NCBI GenBank assembly: GCA_005888335.1
Contig: VAWY01000106.1
Location: 1-24,771 of the forward strand
Length of the DNA stretch: 24,771 nt
Source of the DNA: Actinomycetota bacterium
GTDB lineage: Bacteria > Actinomycetota > Thermoleophilia > Solirubrobacterales > Solirubrobacteraceae
Direction of reading: 5' to 3'
Part shown: positions 8,784-17,405 of the stretch, piece by piece
How positions within the stretch are numbered: the stretch's first letter is position 1
Layout: every line of letters begins with the position of its first letter
Notes under the pieces: model-generated
Seen by the model: the letters and a program-made list of their open reading frames with translations, nothing else
Told to the model about the DNA's origin: nothing
The model's database searches: none
Made by a program: the position numbers and the translations under genes

Positions 8784-9391
8784 ATGGCCGGCCCGCGTCG
8801 CCGCCCCGCCCTCCTCGTGCTCGGCGCGGCGCTGCTGCTGGGGCTGGCCGGGCGGGTGGCCCTCGGCGTGCTGCGCATGGGGCCGGCGCTGCCGCATGGC
8901 GACGCGCTGACCGCCGTCGGCGCGAAGGTCGTCGCGCTCGGCGCGCCGTGGCTGGCGGCCGCGTGGGTGGTCGGCGCGCTGTCCGGCTCGCGCCGGGCGG
9001 GCCCGCTCGCCGGCGCCGCGGCCCTGGCGCTGGGGACGGGCGCGTGGTACGCGCTCACCGTCGCCGCCCACGGGCCGGCCGCCGTGCGCTACGCGCTGCC
9101 GGTCGGCACGGGCTGGGCGCTCGTCGCGATCGGCGCGGGGGCGCTGTTCGGCGCCGCGGGCGCGGCGTGGCGCTACGGCGGGCCGCTGGGCCGCGCGACC
9201 GGGGCCGCCGCGCTGGCCGGAGCGCTGGCCGGCGAGGCGTACGCCCTGAGCGGCCAGTGGACGGGCCGCGCGGCGAGCCTCGTCCTCGCGCTCGAGCTCG
9301 CCGCCTCGCCGCCGTCACCGCGCTCGGCGTCGCGGTCGCCGAGGACGCGGTGCGCGACGCGCTGCGGCTCGCCGGCTGGTCGGGACCCTAG
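8784..9391 (+). pseudogene. Multi-pass membrane protein broken by an 8-bp tandem duplication
   Basis: From ATG 8784 the frame encodes a hydrophobic Ala/Gly/Leu-rich protein with about six membrane segments, up to LVLALELA near residue 172. There, CTCGCCGC is duplicated in tandem (9297-9312). The frame then changes to low-sense Ser/Pro/Arg-rich sequence running on into the antisense of the HAD gene. Removing one copy restores the ending AAVTALGVAVAEDAVRDALR and a TAG at 9391, giving a 199-residue protein. So this is a frameshifted gene, a phase-variable switch, or a sequencing/assembly error. It vaguely resembles the small actinobacterial DUF6518-type membrane proteins, but I am not sure. The start is 7 bases after the TAGGGT hexamer, consistent with a leaderless transcript. 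Confidence 0.7.
9297..9312 (+). repeat. Perfect 8-bp tandem duplication causing a frameshift
   Basis: CTCGCCGC occurs twice back to back inside the membrane protein gene. Its first base is a codon start of the original frame. The downstream coding signal is in the frame reached by deleting exactly one copy. Confidence 0.9.
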
Positions 9392-9450
9392 ATGGCTGAT
9401 TCCGCGGCCGTCGTGCCCGGATGGCCGTGCATCGTGGATGCCGGGCGTCG

Positions 9451-9496
9451 CCCGCCGGACCGGCACAGTACCTGGCGTACGGGCCGGTCCGGCGGG
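9451..9496. terminator. Strong GC hairpin between convergent genes, candidate two-way terminator
   Basis: CCCGCCGGACCGGC (9451-9464) pairs perfectly over 14 bp with 9483-9496 around an 18-base loop. It lies in the 163-base gap between the plus-strand membrane protein gene and the minus-strand HAD gene. There is no T-tract, as is common in high-GC actinobacteria. The rest of the gap shows nothing else recognisable. Confidence 0.45.
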
Positions 9497-9554
9497 TGGC
9501 GATCCGGCGCCGCGAGGCGCGGTCAGCCGGGTGCGAGGGTCGTGGAATCGGTCA

Positions 9555-10319
9555 TCAGGCACGTTTGAGCGCCGCCCGCCCGAACCCGCCGACCGCCGTG
9601 AAGGCGATGAACGCCGCCACCACCTTCAGCCGCCGGCCGAGCGTCTCGAAGCGCAGGATCTCCCAGCCGTCCTCGCGGGCGACGCGGGCCAGCTCGGCGT
9701 CGGGGTTGACCGCCACCGGGTGGCCGACCGCGCGCAGCATCGGCAGGTCGGACTCGCTGTCGGAGTACGCCCACGAGGCGGCGAGGTCGACGCCCTGCTC
9801 GGCGGCGAGCTCGCGCATGAGCTGCGCCTTGCCCTCGCGGTAGGCGAACGGACCGGCGGGCCTGCCCGTGTAGCGGCCGTCGACGACCTCCGAGCGTGAG
9901 CCGACCGCGCCGTCGAACTGCAGGACGTGCGCCATCAGGTCGGCCATCTCCTGCGAGGCGGCGGTGCAGATGTAGACGGGCCGCCCGGCATCCTGGTGCT
10001 CGTAGGCGACGCGCAGCATCTGCGGATACAGCCGCGGCAGGACGCCGGCCAGCACCTGCGGCGCGAGCCGGCCGAGGTCGACCACCCTCTGGCCGGCGAT
10101 CATGTTCGAGACGCGCTCGCGCACCGCGTCGGTGGCGGCGTCGGTCGAGCCCCGCAGGCGGAACTTGATGTTCTCCCACGCGTCGGCGGCCAGCCGCCGG
10201 CGGCTGAGCAGGCCCGCGCGGTACGCCGCGCGGGCCCAGTGAAAGCCGGACGAGCCGGCCATGAGCGTGCGGTCGAGGTCGAAGAAGGCGGCGCTGGCGC
10301 TCTGCGCGCCGGTGGTCAC
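9555..10319 (-). CDS. HAD-IB family phosphatase (SerB-like)
   Basis: A 254-residue HAD hydrolase. Motif I is FFDLDRTL (nucleophile Asp14, acid Asp16), motif II is the Thr in ICTAAS, motif III is Lys in YREGKAQ, and motif IV is SDSESDLPML. The helical cap between motifs I and II (residues about 25-115) fits subfamily IB, whose best-known members are phosphoserine phosphatases; many actinobacterial relatives have unknown substrates. A hydrophobic C-terminal stretch (VVAAFIAFTAVGGF) could touch the membrane. GTG at 10319 is chosen because it begins just before the first strand; the frame stays open upstream but that part is Arg/Pro-rich and unlike the family. No clear ribosome site. It lies downstream of the thiolase on the same strand. 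Confidence 0.88.
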   Translation of the reverse strand: MTTGAQSASAAFFDLDRTLMAGSSGFHWARAAYRAGLLSRRRLAADAWENIKFRLRGSTDAATDAVRERVSNMIAGQRVVDLGRLAPQVLAGVLPRLYPQMLRVAYEHQDAGRPVYICTAASQEMADLMAHVLQFDGAVGSRSEVVDGRYTGRPAGPFAYREGKAQLMRELAAEQGVDLAASWAYSDSESDLPMLRAVGHPVAVNPDAELARVAREDGWEILRFETLGRRLKVVAAFIAFTAVGGFGRAALKRA

Positions 10320-10357
10320 GGCCGTGGCCCGCTCGCGTCGCCCGGGCGTCGTCCGGT

Positions 10358-10401
10358 GCCGGCTGGCGCCGGCCGGCGTCCGAAGGCGTGCCCCAGGCAC
10401 G
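10358..10401 (-). terminator. Two GC-rich hairpins after the thiolase gene, possible terminator
   Basis: CGTGCC-CCA-GGCACG (10387-10401) is a perfect 6-bp hairpin, and GCCGGC-TGGC-GCCGGC (10358-10373) is another. Both lie between the thiolase stop (10475) and the HAD start (10319). There is no T-tract, and hairpins this short can arise by chance in such GC-rich DNA. Nothing else is recognisable in the 155-base gap. Confidence 0.3.
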
Positions 10402-10474
10402 TCGAGGACCGCCGGGTGGCGTCAGACGGTGGCGGACGGCGTCCGGAACGTGAGCGGATCGCGGTCGTGGCCAC

Positions 10475-11650
<1,176 letters not shown>

Positions 11651-11706
11651 CAGGGTGTCTCCTGGGTCTCGCGAAGGGGGCCGCTGAGTCTATGGTGCGG
11701 CCTTCC
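11651..11706. promoter_or_regulatory. Divergent promoter with overlapping minus-10-like hexamers
   Basis: Minus strand: TAGACT (11692 to 11687), which would give the thiolase a leader of about 30 bases with its AGGAGA site. Plus strand: TATGGT (11691-11696), 10 bases before ATG 11707. The hexamers share the TA at 11691-11692, the same A-N3-TA-N3-T arrangement as at 8767-8776. Activity is inferred. Confidence 0.4.
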
Positions 11707-13131
11707 ATGCGCGTGACCGCCACCACCGACGGACCGAGCGACACGCCCGCCGACACCGTTGCGGTCGGCGTCTTCGACGGCGAGGACGTCGCCCACGACA
11801 CCAGCGGGGGCGAGCTGCAGGCGCTGCTGGACTCCGGTGAGGCGCGGCGATCGTTCAAGCACGTGGCGCTGGCGCACGCCGACGGCAAGCGCTGGCTGGT
11901 CGTCGGGCTCGGCGCGCGCGACGGCTTCGACGCCGAGCGCGCGCGCATCGCCGCCGCGGCGGCGCAGCGGCGCGCCGGCGAGCTCGGCTCGCGGTCGCTG
12001 TGCTGGGAGCTGCCCCACCACGTCGCCGACGACGTCGCCGGCGGGCTCGTCGAGGGCACGGTCCTGGCCGCGTACCGCTTCGAGCGCTTCAAGGAGCCGC
12101 CCGAGGAGGCGCCCGCCGTCCTCGGCGACCTCGCGATCTCGGCCCACCACGACGTCGGCGAGGCGGTCCGGCGCGCGTCCGTCGTCGCCGAAGCCGTCAA
12201 CGCCTGCCGCGACCTGCAGAACGCGCCGGCCAACGAGCTCACGCCGACGCGCCTGGCCGAGCGCGCGCGCGAGCTCGCGGGCGTGGACGTCGAAGTCGAC
12301 GGCCGCGAGGGGATCGTGGCGCGCGGCATGGGCGCCTTCGCCGCCGTCGCGCAGGGCACGCACGAGGAGCCGGCGCTGATCACCGTGCGCTACGACGGGC
12401 CGGGCGCGAACGGCCCCGTGCTCGGTCTGGTCGGCAAGGCGGTGACCTTCGACTCGGGCGGGATCTCGATCAAGCCCGGGGCGAAGATGAGCGAGATGAA
12501 GTTCGACATGTCCGGCGGCGCGGCCGTGCTCGAGGCCGTCGGCGCCATCGCGCGCCTCGAGCTACCCGTGCGCGTCGTCGCCGTGATCGGCGCGACCGAG
12601 AACCTGCCCAGCGGGCACTCGGTCAAGCCGGGCGACATCGTGCGCACCAAGGAGGGCCTGACCGTCGAGGTCAACAACACGGACGCCGAGGGACGCCTCG
12701 TCCTCTGCGACTGCCTGGCGCACGCGCGCGAGCAGGGCGCCGAGCGGCTCGTCGACGTGGCCACCCTCACCGGCGGGATCGTCGTCGCGCTCGGCTCCAC
12801 CTACGCCGGCGTGATGGGGACCGACGACGACTGGATCGAGCGCGTCGTCGCGGCGGGCGACGCGACCGGCGAGCAGCTGTGGCGTCTGCCCCTGCACGAC
12901 GAGTACGCCGAGCTCGTCAAGGGCCGCTACGGCGACCTCAACAACGCGCCGGAGGAGCGCAAGGCGTCGTCGATCGTCGGCGGCGAGTTCCTGCGGCGCT
13001 TCACCGGCGACGTGCCGTGGGCGCACCTCGACATCGCCGGCGTCGCCTGGGACCGCGGGCGCGCCTACGCCGAGAAGGGCGGCAGCGGCTTCGGCGTCCG
13101 GCTGCTCGTCGAGCTGGCGAGGAGCATCTAG
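11707..13131 (+). CDS. pepA: Leucyl aminopeptidase (M17, cytosol aminopeptidase)
   Basis: A 474-residue M17 aminopeptidase. The N-terminal domain (to about residue 155) is followed by the catalytic domain. Metal-binding and catalytic residues are visible: Lys244 and Asp249 in GKAVTFDSGG, the Lys and Asp of KFDMSGGAA, and the family signature NTDAEGRL with Asp326, Glu328 and Arg330. It should form a two-metal hexamer that removes N-terminal residues from peptides in the cytoplasm. ATG 11692 in the same frame would add five residues, but it lies inside a probable minus-10 hexamer, and the second ATG starts the first beta strand (MRVTATT), so 11707 is preferred. The gene ends seven bases from the stop of the convergent response regulator gene. 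Confidence 0.93.
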   Translation: MRVTATTDGPSDTPADTVAVGVFDGEDVAHDTSGGELQALLDSGEARRSFKHVALAHADGKRWLVVGLGARDGFDAERARIAAAAAQRRAGELGSRSLCWELPHHVADDVAGGLVEGTVLAAYRFERFKEPPEEAPAVLGDLAISAHHDVGEAVRRASVVAEAVNACRDLQNAPANELTPTRLAERARELAGVDVEVDGREGIVARGMGAFAAVAQGTHEEPALITVRYDGPGANGPVLGLVGKAVTFDSGGISIKPGAKMSEMKFDMSGGAAVLEAVGAIARLELPVRVVAVIGATENLPSGHSVKPGDIVRTKEGLTVEVNNTDAEGRLVLCDCLAHAREQGAERLVDVATLTGGIVVALGSTYAGVMGTDDDWIERVVAAGDATGEQLWRLPLHDEYAELVKGRYGDLNNAPEERKASSIVGGEFLRRFTGDVPWAHLDIAGVAWDRGRAYAEKGGSGFGVRLLVELARSI

Positions 13132-13138
13132 TGCAGCA

Positions 13139-13759
13139 CTAGCCGATCCCGTGCCGCTGCGCCCAGAGCGCGGCGGCGGTGCGGTCGGTCACGCCGATCG
13201 ACTCGAAGACCCGCGTGAGGTGCGCCTTGACGGTCTTCTCGCTGATCCCCAGCTCGCGCGCGATCTGCTTGTTGGCCTTGCCGCGCGCGAGCGCCCCGAG
13301 GACCTCGCGCTCGCGCGGCGTCAGCTCCGCGACGGGGCGCTGGTCGGCGCGCGCGGTGAGCACCGCGCTGGCGGCCTTGGGCGCCAGCGGCGCCTCCCCG
13401 GCGGCGGCCGCGCGCACGCCGCGGATGAGCTCGTCGGGCTCGGCGTCCTTGAGCAGGTAGCCGATCGCCCCCGCGTCGAGCGCGTCGAGGATGCGCTCGC
13501 GGTCCGAGAACGAGGTCAGCACGACGATCCGCGCTTCGGGGTCGCGGCCGCGGAGGCGGCGGATCGCCTCGATGCCGTCCATGACCGGCATGGAGAGGTC
13601 CATGAGCACGACGTCGGGCCGCTCGGCAAGCGCGAGGTCCACGGCCTCGGCGCCGTCCGCCGCCGCGCCGACGACCTCGACGTCCTCGACGGTGGCCAGC
13701 AGCTGGGTGAGCCCCGAGCGCACGACCGCGTGGTCGTCGGCGAGCAGGACGCGGATCAT
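13139..13759 (-). CDS. NarL/FixJ-type response regulator
   Basis: A 206-residue two-domain regulator. The receiver domain (1-120) has the acidic pair Asp8/Asp9, phospho-acceptor Asp54 (VLMDLSMPVMDG), the switch Thr in VVLTSFS and Lys in YLLKDA. The C-terminal LuxR helix-turn-helix (about 145-200) contains LTPREREVLGALARG and ELGISEKTVKAHLTRVF. It is expected to bind DNA as a dimer once phosphorylated. ATG 13759 overlaps the stop of the kinase gene by four bases (ATGA), so the two are translationally coupled and surely form one system. A 19-base inverted repeat before the kinase gene is a candidate for its own operator. Confidence 0.95.
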   Translation of the reverse strand: MIRVLLADDHAVVRSGLTQLLATVEDVEVVGAAADGAEAVDLALAERPDVVLMDLSMPVMDGIEAIRRLRGRDPEARIVVLTSFSDRERILDALDAGAIGYLLKDAEPDELIRGVRAAAAGEAPLAPKAASAVLTARADQRPVAELTPREREVLGALARGKANKQIARELGISEKTVKAHLTRVFESIGVTDRTAAALWAQRHGIG

Positions 13760-15066
13760 GACGCGGGCACCTCGAAGCGGAACAGCGTGCCGCCCTCGGG
13801 GCGGTGCTCCAGCCGGAACTCGCCGCCGGCGTCGCGGGCGAGGTCCTGGACGATGCGCAGGCCGAAGTGGCCGTCGACCTCGCCGGGCGCCGCGCCACCC
13901 CGGCCGTCGTCGGCGACGGTCAGCGCCACGCTGCCGTTGCGCCGGTCGACGGCGACGTCGACGCGCTCGGCGTCGGCGTGCTTGACGACGTTGCGCAGCG
14001 CCTCCTGGGCGGCGCGGAACATCACGCGCTCGGCGTTCTCGGGCAGGCGCAGCGCCGGGTCGGCGCGCAGGTCGGTGACCAGCCCGCGCGAGGCCAGCGG
14101 GGCGAGCAGGTCGGCGAGCGCGGCGGCGAGGCCCTGCTGGTGCAGCGTGGGCGGATAGAGGTCGACGAGCAGCGTGCGCAGCTCGCGCACGCTGCGCCGG
14201 GTCTCGTCCGCGGCCTGCTCGACGAGCCCGGCCTCCTCCTCCTGGCCGCGGCGCTCGAGCTTGTCGGCGGCCGCGGCGAGGGTGAACGACACGCCGGCGA
14301 GCTGCTGGACGGTCCCGTCGTGCAGGTCGCGCGCGATGCGCGAGCGCTCGTTCTCCGCCGCGTCCAGCGCGCGCTGCAGCAGCTCCTCGCGCTCGCGCTG
14401 GCCGCGGCGCAGGCGGCGCAGCAGCGACCATGCGAGCGGCACCTGCGCGGCCTCGAGCAGCAGCATCGCGCCGATCAGGGCGGGCGCGAAGACCAGCCAC
14501 AGCCGCCGGCCGCTGGCCGACACCGAGCTGAAGCGGTTGTAGGCCTCGAAGAGCAGCGGCGACCCCTCGGTGCCGCGGATCCCCAGGTAGACCTCGAGCA
14601 GCTTCTTCTCGCGCCGCTCGTAGCGGTTCTCGGGCTCGGTGAGGTCCGAGACCTCCGCGTCGACGGTCTGGTGCTCGAGCGCCTCGCGCTCCTCGGCGCC
14701 GATCTCGAAGCGCTGCCCGATCAGGCGGTGCTCGTCGGAGTAGACGATGCGACCGTCGGGCCGCCACAGCTTCACGCGGACCACCGACCCCCCGAGGACG
14801 CTGCGGTGGACCATGACGTCCATGCTGCGGATCGCGTCGGGATCGCCGCTCAGCAGCGCCCGGTTGACCCTCGGCGCGACGATCCCGTCCCCGGCGAGGC
14901 GCGTCACCTGCTTGGCCTCGCGAACCGCTTCCTGGGTGCCGCTGCGGCGCATGACCTCAACCGCCGCCAGGCCGAGCAGCGCGACCGCCACGAGGCCGCT
15001 CAGGACGAACTGCGCCAGGGCCCTCGGGGACCCGGCGGTCTCGCGCGCCTCGTCGGCGGTGCTCAT
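13756..15066 (-). CDS. NarL-family sensor histidine kinase (HisKA_3)
   Basis: A 436-residue membrane kinase with two transmembrane segments (about residues 18-38 and 189-212) flanking an extracytoplasmic sensor of about 150 residues. That sensor contains a PAS/Cache-like stretch (VRVKLWRPDGRIVYSDEHR). The HisKA_3 dimerisation domain has phospho-acceptor His249 in SRIARDLHDGTVQQL. The ATPase domain keeps an N-box-like AAQEALRNVVKHA and a G-box DDGRGG. The ligand is unknown. ATG 15066 has a TGGAG site nine bases upstream. The gene follows the phosphofructokinase on the same strand with an 87-base gap that holds an inverted repeat. Confidence 0.93.
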   Translation of the reverse strand: MSTADEARETAGSPRALAQFVLSGLVAVALLGLAAVEVMRRSGTQEAVREAKQVTRLAGDGIVAPRVNRALLSGDPDAIRSMDVMVHRSVLGGSVVRVKLWRPDGRIVYSDEHRLIGQRFEIGAEEREALEHQTVDAEVSDLTEPENRYERREKKLLEVYLGIRGTEGSPLLFEAYNRFSSVSASGRRLWLVFAPALIGAMLLLEAAQVPLAWSLLRRLRRGQREREELLQRALDAAENERSRIARDLHDGTVQQLAGVSFTLAAAADKLERRGQEEEAGLVEQAADETRRSVRELRTLLVDLYPPTLHQQGLAAALADLLAPLASRGLVTDLRADPALRLPENAERVMFRAAQEALRNVVKHADAERVDVAVDRRNGSVALTVADDGRGGAAPGEVDGHFGLRIVQDLARDAGGEFRLEHRPEGGTLFRFEVPAS

Positions 15067-15080
15067 CGCGATGCTCCAGT

Positions 15081-15099
15081 CATTGTCCTAGGACCAATG
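15081..15099. promoter_or_regulatory. Inverted repeat before the histidine kinase gene, candidate operator
   Basis: CATTGTCCTAGGACCAATG is a near-perfect palindrome: CATTG, then TCCTAGGA, then a one-base bulge, then CAATG. It lies 15 bases before the kinase ATG and overlaps where its promoter should be. Being AT-richer than its surroundings makes it stand out. Operator function, perhaps for the NarL-type regulator itself, is inference. Confidence 0.45.
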
Positions 15100-15153
15100 T
15101 CGGATGGCGAGAGGGCCGCCTCAAGGGCGATCCTCGTCACGATGCTTTCCGGA

Positions 15154-16203
15154 TCACGCAGGAGCGCGCGGCAGCCCGATCAGGGAGTCGGCCACGTGGT
15201 AGTCGTCCTCGGAGACGGTGCGCAGTGACGCGACGGCCTCGGACAGCGAGACGAGCTCGATGCGCGCACCGCGCAGCGCGGGCATGGTGCCCCAACGCCG
15301 GGCGTCAGCGGCGTCGATCGCCGCAACGCCGAATCGTGTCGCCAGCACGCGATCGAAGGCCGTAGGCGTACCGCCGCGCTGGATGTGGCCCAGCACCGTG
15401 GTGCGGGTCTCGTAGCCCGTCCGCTTTTCGATCTCGCGCCCGATCCGGTCGCCGACCCCGCCGAGGCGGGCGTGCCCGAACTCGTCGGTCTGCTGCCCCA
15501 CCGACTCGGGGCTGTCCTGCAGGACCGCGCCCTCGGCGACGACCACGATGGAGAAGAAGCGCCCGCCGCGGCGGTGGCGTTGGCGGATCGTCTCGCAGAC
15601 GTGATTCAGGTCGACGGGGCGCTCGGGGATGAGGATGACGTCGGCGCCACCGGCGATCCCGCTGTGCAGCGCGATCCAGCCGGCGTGGCGGCCCATGACC
15701 TCGAGCACGAGGACGCGGTTGTGACTCTCGGCGGTCGTGTGGAGGCGGTCGATCGCGTCGGTGGCGACCTGAACGGCGGTGTCGAAGCCGAAGGTCATCT
15801 CGGTGCCGCCGAGGTCGTTGTCGATGGTCTTGGGCACGCCGATCACGGGAAGGCCGTGCTCGCCGTGAAGGCGGTTGGCGACGCCGAGCGTGTCCTCGCC
15901 GCCGATGGCGATCAGGCCGTCGACGTCGAAGCGCTCGAACGTCGAGCGGATGGCGTCGACGCCGTCGTCGCGCTTGAACGGGTTGGTCCGCGAGGAGCCG
16001 AGGATCGTGCCGCCGCGGGGCAGGATCCCGCGCGTGACGTCGTTGGTCAGCGGCTCGCAGTCGCCGTCCAGCGGGCCGCGCCAGCCGTCGCGGAAGCCGA
16101 GGATCTCGTGGCCGTAGTGCAGCACCGACTTGCGCACGATGGCGCGGATGACCGCGTTGAGGCCGGGGCAGTCGCCGCCGCCGGTAAGGACGCCGAAACG
16201 CAT
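15154..16203 (-). CDS. pfp: 6-phosphofructokinase, pyrophosphate-dependent type (group III)
   Basis: A 349-residue phosphofructokinase with GGGDCPGLN near the N-terminus, the catalytic TIDND (126-130, base Asp128), MGRHAGW and GHIQRGG. The phospho-donor site reads GGED (101-104), with Asp104 where ATP enzymes have Gly, and Lys125 in VPKTIDND where E. coli has Gly. Asp/Lys at these positions marks PPi-dependent enzymes such as that of Amycolatopsis methanolica, while Streptomyces ATP enzymes of the same group have Gly at the first. It should therefore catalyse the reversible PPi-linked step between fructose 6-phosphate and the 1,6-bisphosphate. A TTG two codons upstream (16209) is an alternative start. 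Divergent from acyl-CoA dehydrogenase 2, with 20 bases between start codons. Confidence 0.92.
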   Translation of the reverse strand: MRFGVLTGGGDCPGLNAVIRAIVRKSVLHYGHEILGFRDGWRGPLDGDCEPLTNDVTRGILPRGGTILGSSRTNPFKRDDGVDAIRSTFERFDVDGLIAIGGEDTLGVANRLHGEHGLPVIGVPKTIDNDLGGTEMTFGFDTAVQVATDAIDRLHTTAESHNRVLVLEVMGRHAGWIALHSGIAGGADVILIPERPVDLNHVCETIRQRHRRGGRFFSIVVVAEGAVLQDSPESVGQQTDEFGHARLGGVGDRIGREIEKRTGYETRTTVLGHIQRGGTPTAFDRVLATRFGVAAIDAADARRWGTMPALRGARIELVSLSEAVASLRTVSEDDYHVADSLIGLPRAPA

Positions 16204-16223
16204 ACCCAAGGATGATGCCTGAC
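16204..16223. promoter_or_regulatory. 20-base divergent gap with mirror minus-10-like hexamers
   Basis: The plus strand has GATGAT (16211-16216), 7 bases before ATG 16224. The minus strand has CATCAT (16217 to 16212), 8 bases before ATG 16203. The two overlap by five bases. Only the second-position A and sixth-position T of a minus-10 are kept, so support is weaker than at 8759-8783. AAGGA at 16208-16212 could alternatively serve as a ribosome site for 16224. Confidence 0.3.
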
Positions 16224-17357
16224 ATGGACTTCGAACTCAGCGACGATCACCGGCTCCTGCAGCGGACCGTGCGCGACTTCGCTCTCAAAGAGGTGGCGCC
16301 GGTCGCCGAGGAGCTCGACCGGCACAAGCGCTTCCCCTACGAGATCGTGAGCAAGCTCGGCGAGCTGGGGCTGATGGGCATCCCGTTTCCCGAGGAGTAC
16401 GGCGGCGGGGGCGGCGACACGCTGGCCTATGCGCTGGCGGTCGAGGAGCTCACCCGGGTGGACTCGAGCGTGGCGATCACGCTGTGCGCGCACACGTCCC
16501 TGGGGACGCAGCCGATCTACCTGTTCGGCAACGAGGAGCAGAAGCGCGAGTGGCTCCCCGAGCTGTGCTCGGGCCGCCGGCTCGGCGCGTTCGGTCTGAC
16601 AGAGCCCGAGGCCGGCTCGGACGCGGGCAACACGCGCACCCGCGCGGTGCGCGAGAACGGCTCGTGGGTGATCAACGGCGCCAAGCAGTTCATCACCAAC
16701 GCGGGGACCGAGATCTCGGGCGTCGTGACGATCACCGCGCGCACCGGCGACGACGAGATCTCGAACTTCATCGTCCCCAACGGCACGCCCGGCTACGAGC
16801 AGGGCGAGCCGTACCGCAAGATGGGCTGGAACGCGTCGGACACGCGGCCGCTGACCTTCACCGACTGCCGCGTACCGGAGGAGAACATGCTCGGCCCGCG
16901 CGGCGCGGGCTTCAAGCAGTTCCTCCACATCCTCGACATCGGGCGCATCGGCGTCGCCGCTATGGGCGTCGGGCTCGCGCAGGGCGCCCTCGACCAGGCG
17001 CTCGCCTACGCGAAGGAGCGCAAGGCGTTCGGGCAGCCGATCTCCAAGTTCCAGGCGATCCAGGGCAAGCTCGCCGACATGAGCACCGAGATCGAGGCCG
17101 GGCGGATGCTCGTCTACAAGGCGGCGCGCCTGAAGGACCGCGGCGAGAACTTCACGCTGACCGCCGCGCAGGCCAAGCTCAAGACCGGCCGGCTGGCCGT
17201 GCGCTGCGCCGAGGAGGCGGTGCAGATTCACGGCGGCTACGGCTATATCGAGGAGTATCCGGTGTGCCGCTTCTACCGCGACGCCAAGATCCTCACGATC
17301 GGCGAGGGCACCGATGAGGTGCAGCAGATGGTCATCGCCCGGGCCCTGGGTGCGTGA
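16224..17357 (+). CDS. Acyl-CoA dehydrogenase (second copy)
   Basis: A 377-residue enzyme with a standard acyl-CoA dehydrogenase layout and no insertion in the middle domain. Motifs: FGLTEPEAGSDAG, KQFITNAG, GGYGYIEEYPVCRFYRDAK, and catalytic base Glu361 in GEGTDEVQ. It forms 2-enoyl-CoA from a short or branched acyl-CoA with ETF as electron acceptor. It is clearly related to the copy at 7586-8758 but diverged throughout, so not a recent duplicate. In-frame ATG codons lie at 16212, 16215 and 16224; 16224 is chosen because MDFELSDDHR is the usual N-terminus and AAGGA lies 11 bases before it. The GT-C-like gene follows after 48 bases on the same strand. Confidence 0.94.
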   Translation: MDFELSDDHRLLQRTVRDFALKEVAPVAEELDRHKRFPYEIVSKLGELGLMGIPFPEEYGGGGGDTLAYALAVEELTRVDSSVAITLCAHTSLGTQPIYLFGNEEQKREWLPELCSGRRLGAFGLTEPEAGSDAGNTRTRAVRENGSWVINGAKQFITNAGTEISGVVTITARTGDDEISNFIVPNGTPGYEQGEPYRKMGWNASDTRPLTFTDCRVPEENMLGPRGAGFKQFLHILDIGRIGVAAMGVGLAQGALDQALAYAKERKAFGQPISKFQAIQGKLADMSTEIEAGRMLVYKAARLKDRGENFTLTAAQAKLKTGRLAVRCAEEAVQIHGGYGYIEEYPVCRFYRDAKILTIGEGTDEVQQMVIARALGA

Positions 17358-17405
17358 TTGCGCGGCCAGCGCGCCGAGGACGCCTCGGCCCCGCGCCGGG
17401 GCCGC

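Noticed and set aside
8784..9899. 371-residue plus-strand frame as one protein
   Set aside because: Coding character is lost after the 8-bp duplication at 9297-9312 and the tail lies antisense to the HAD gene.
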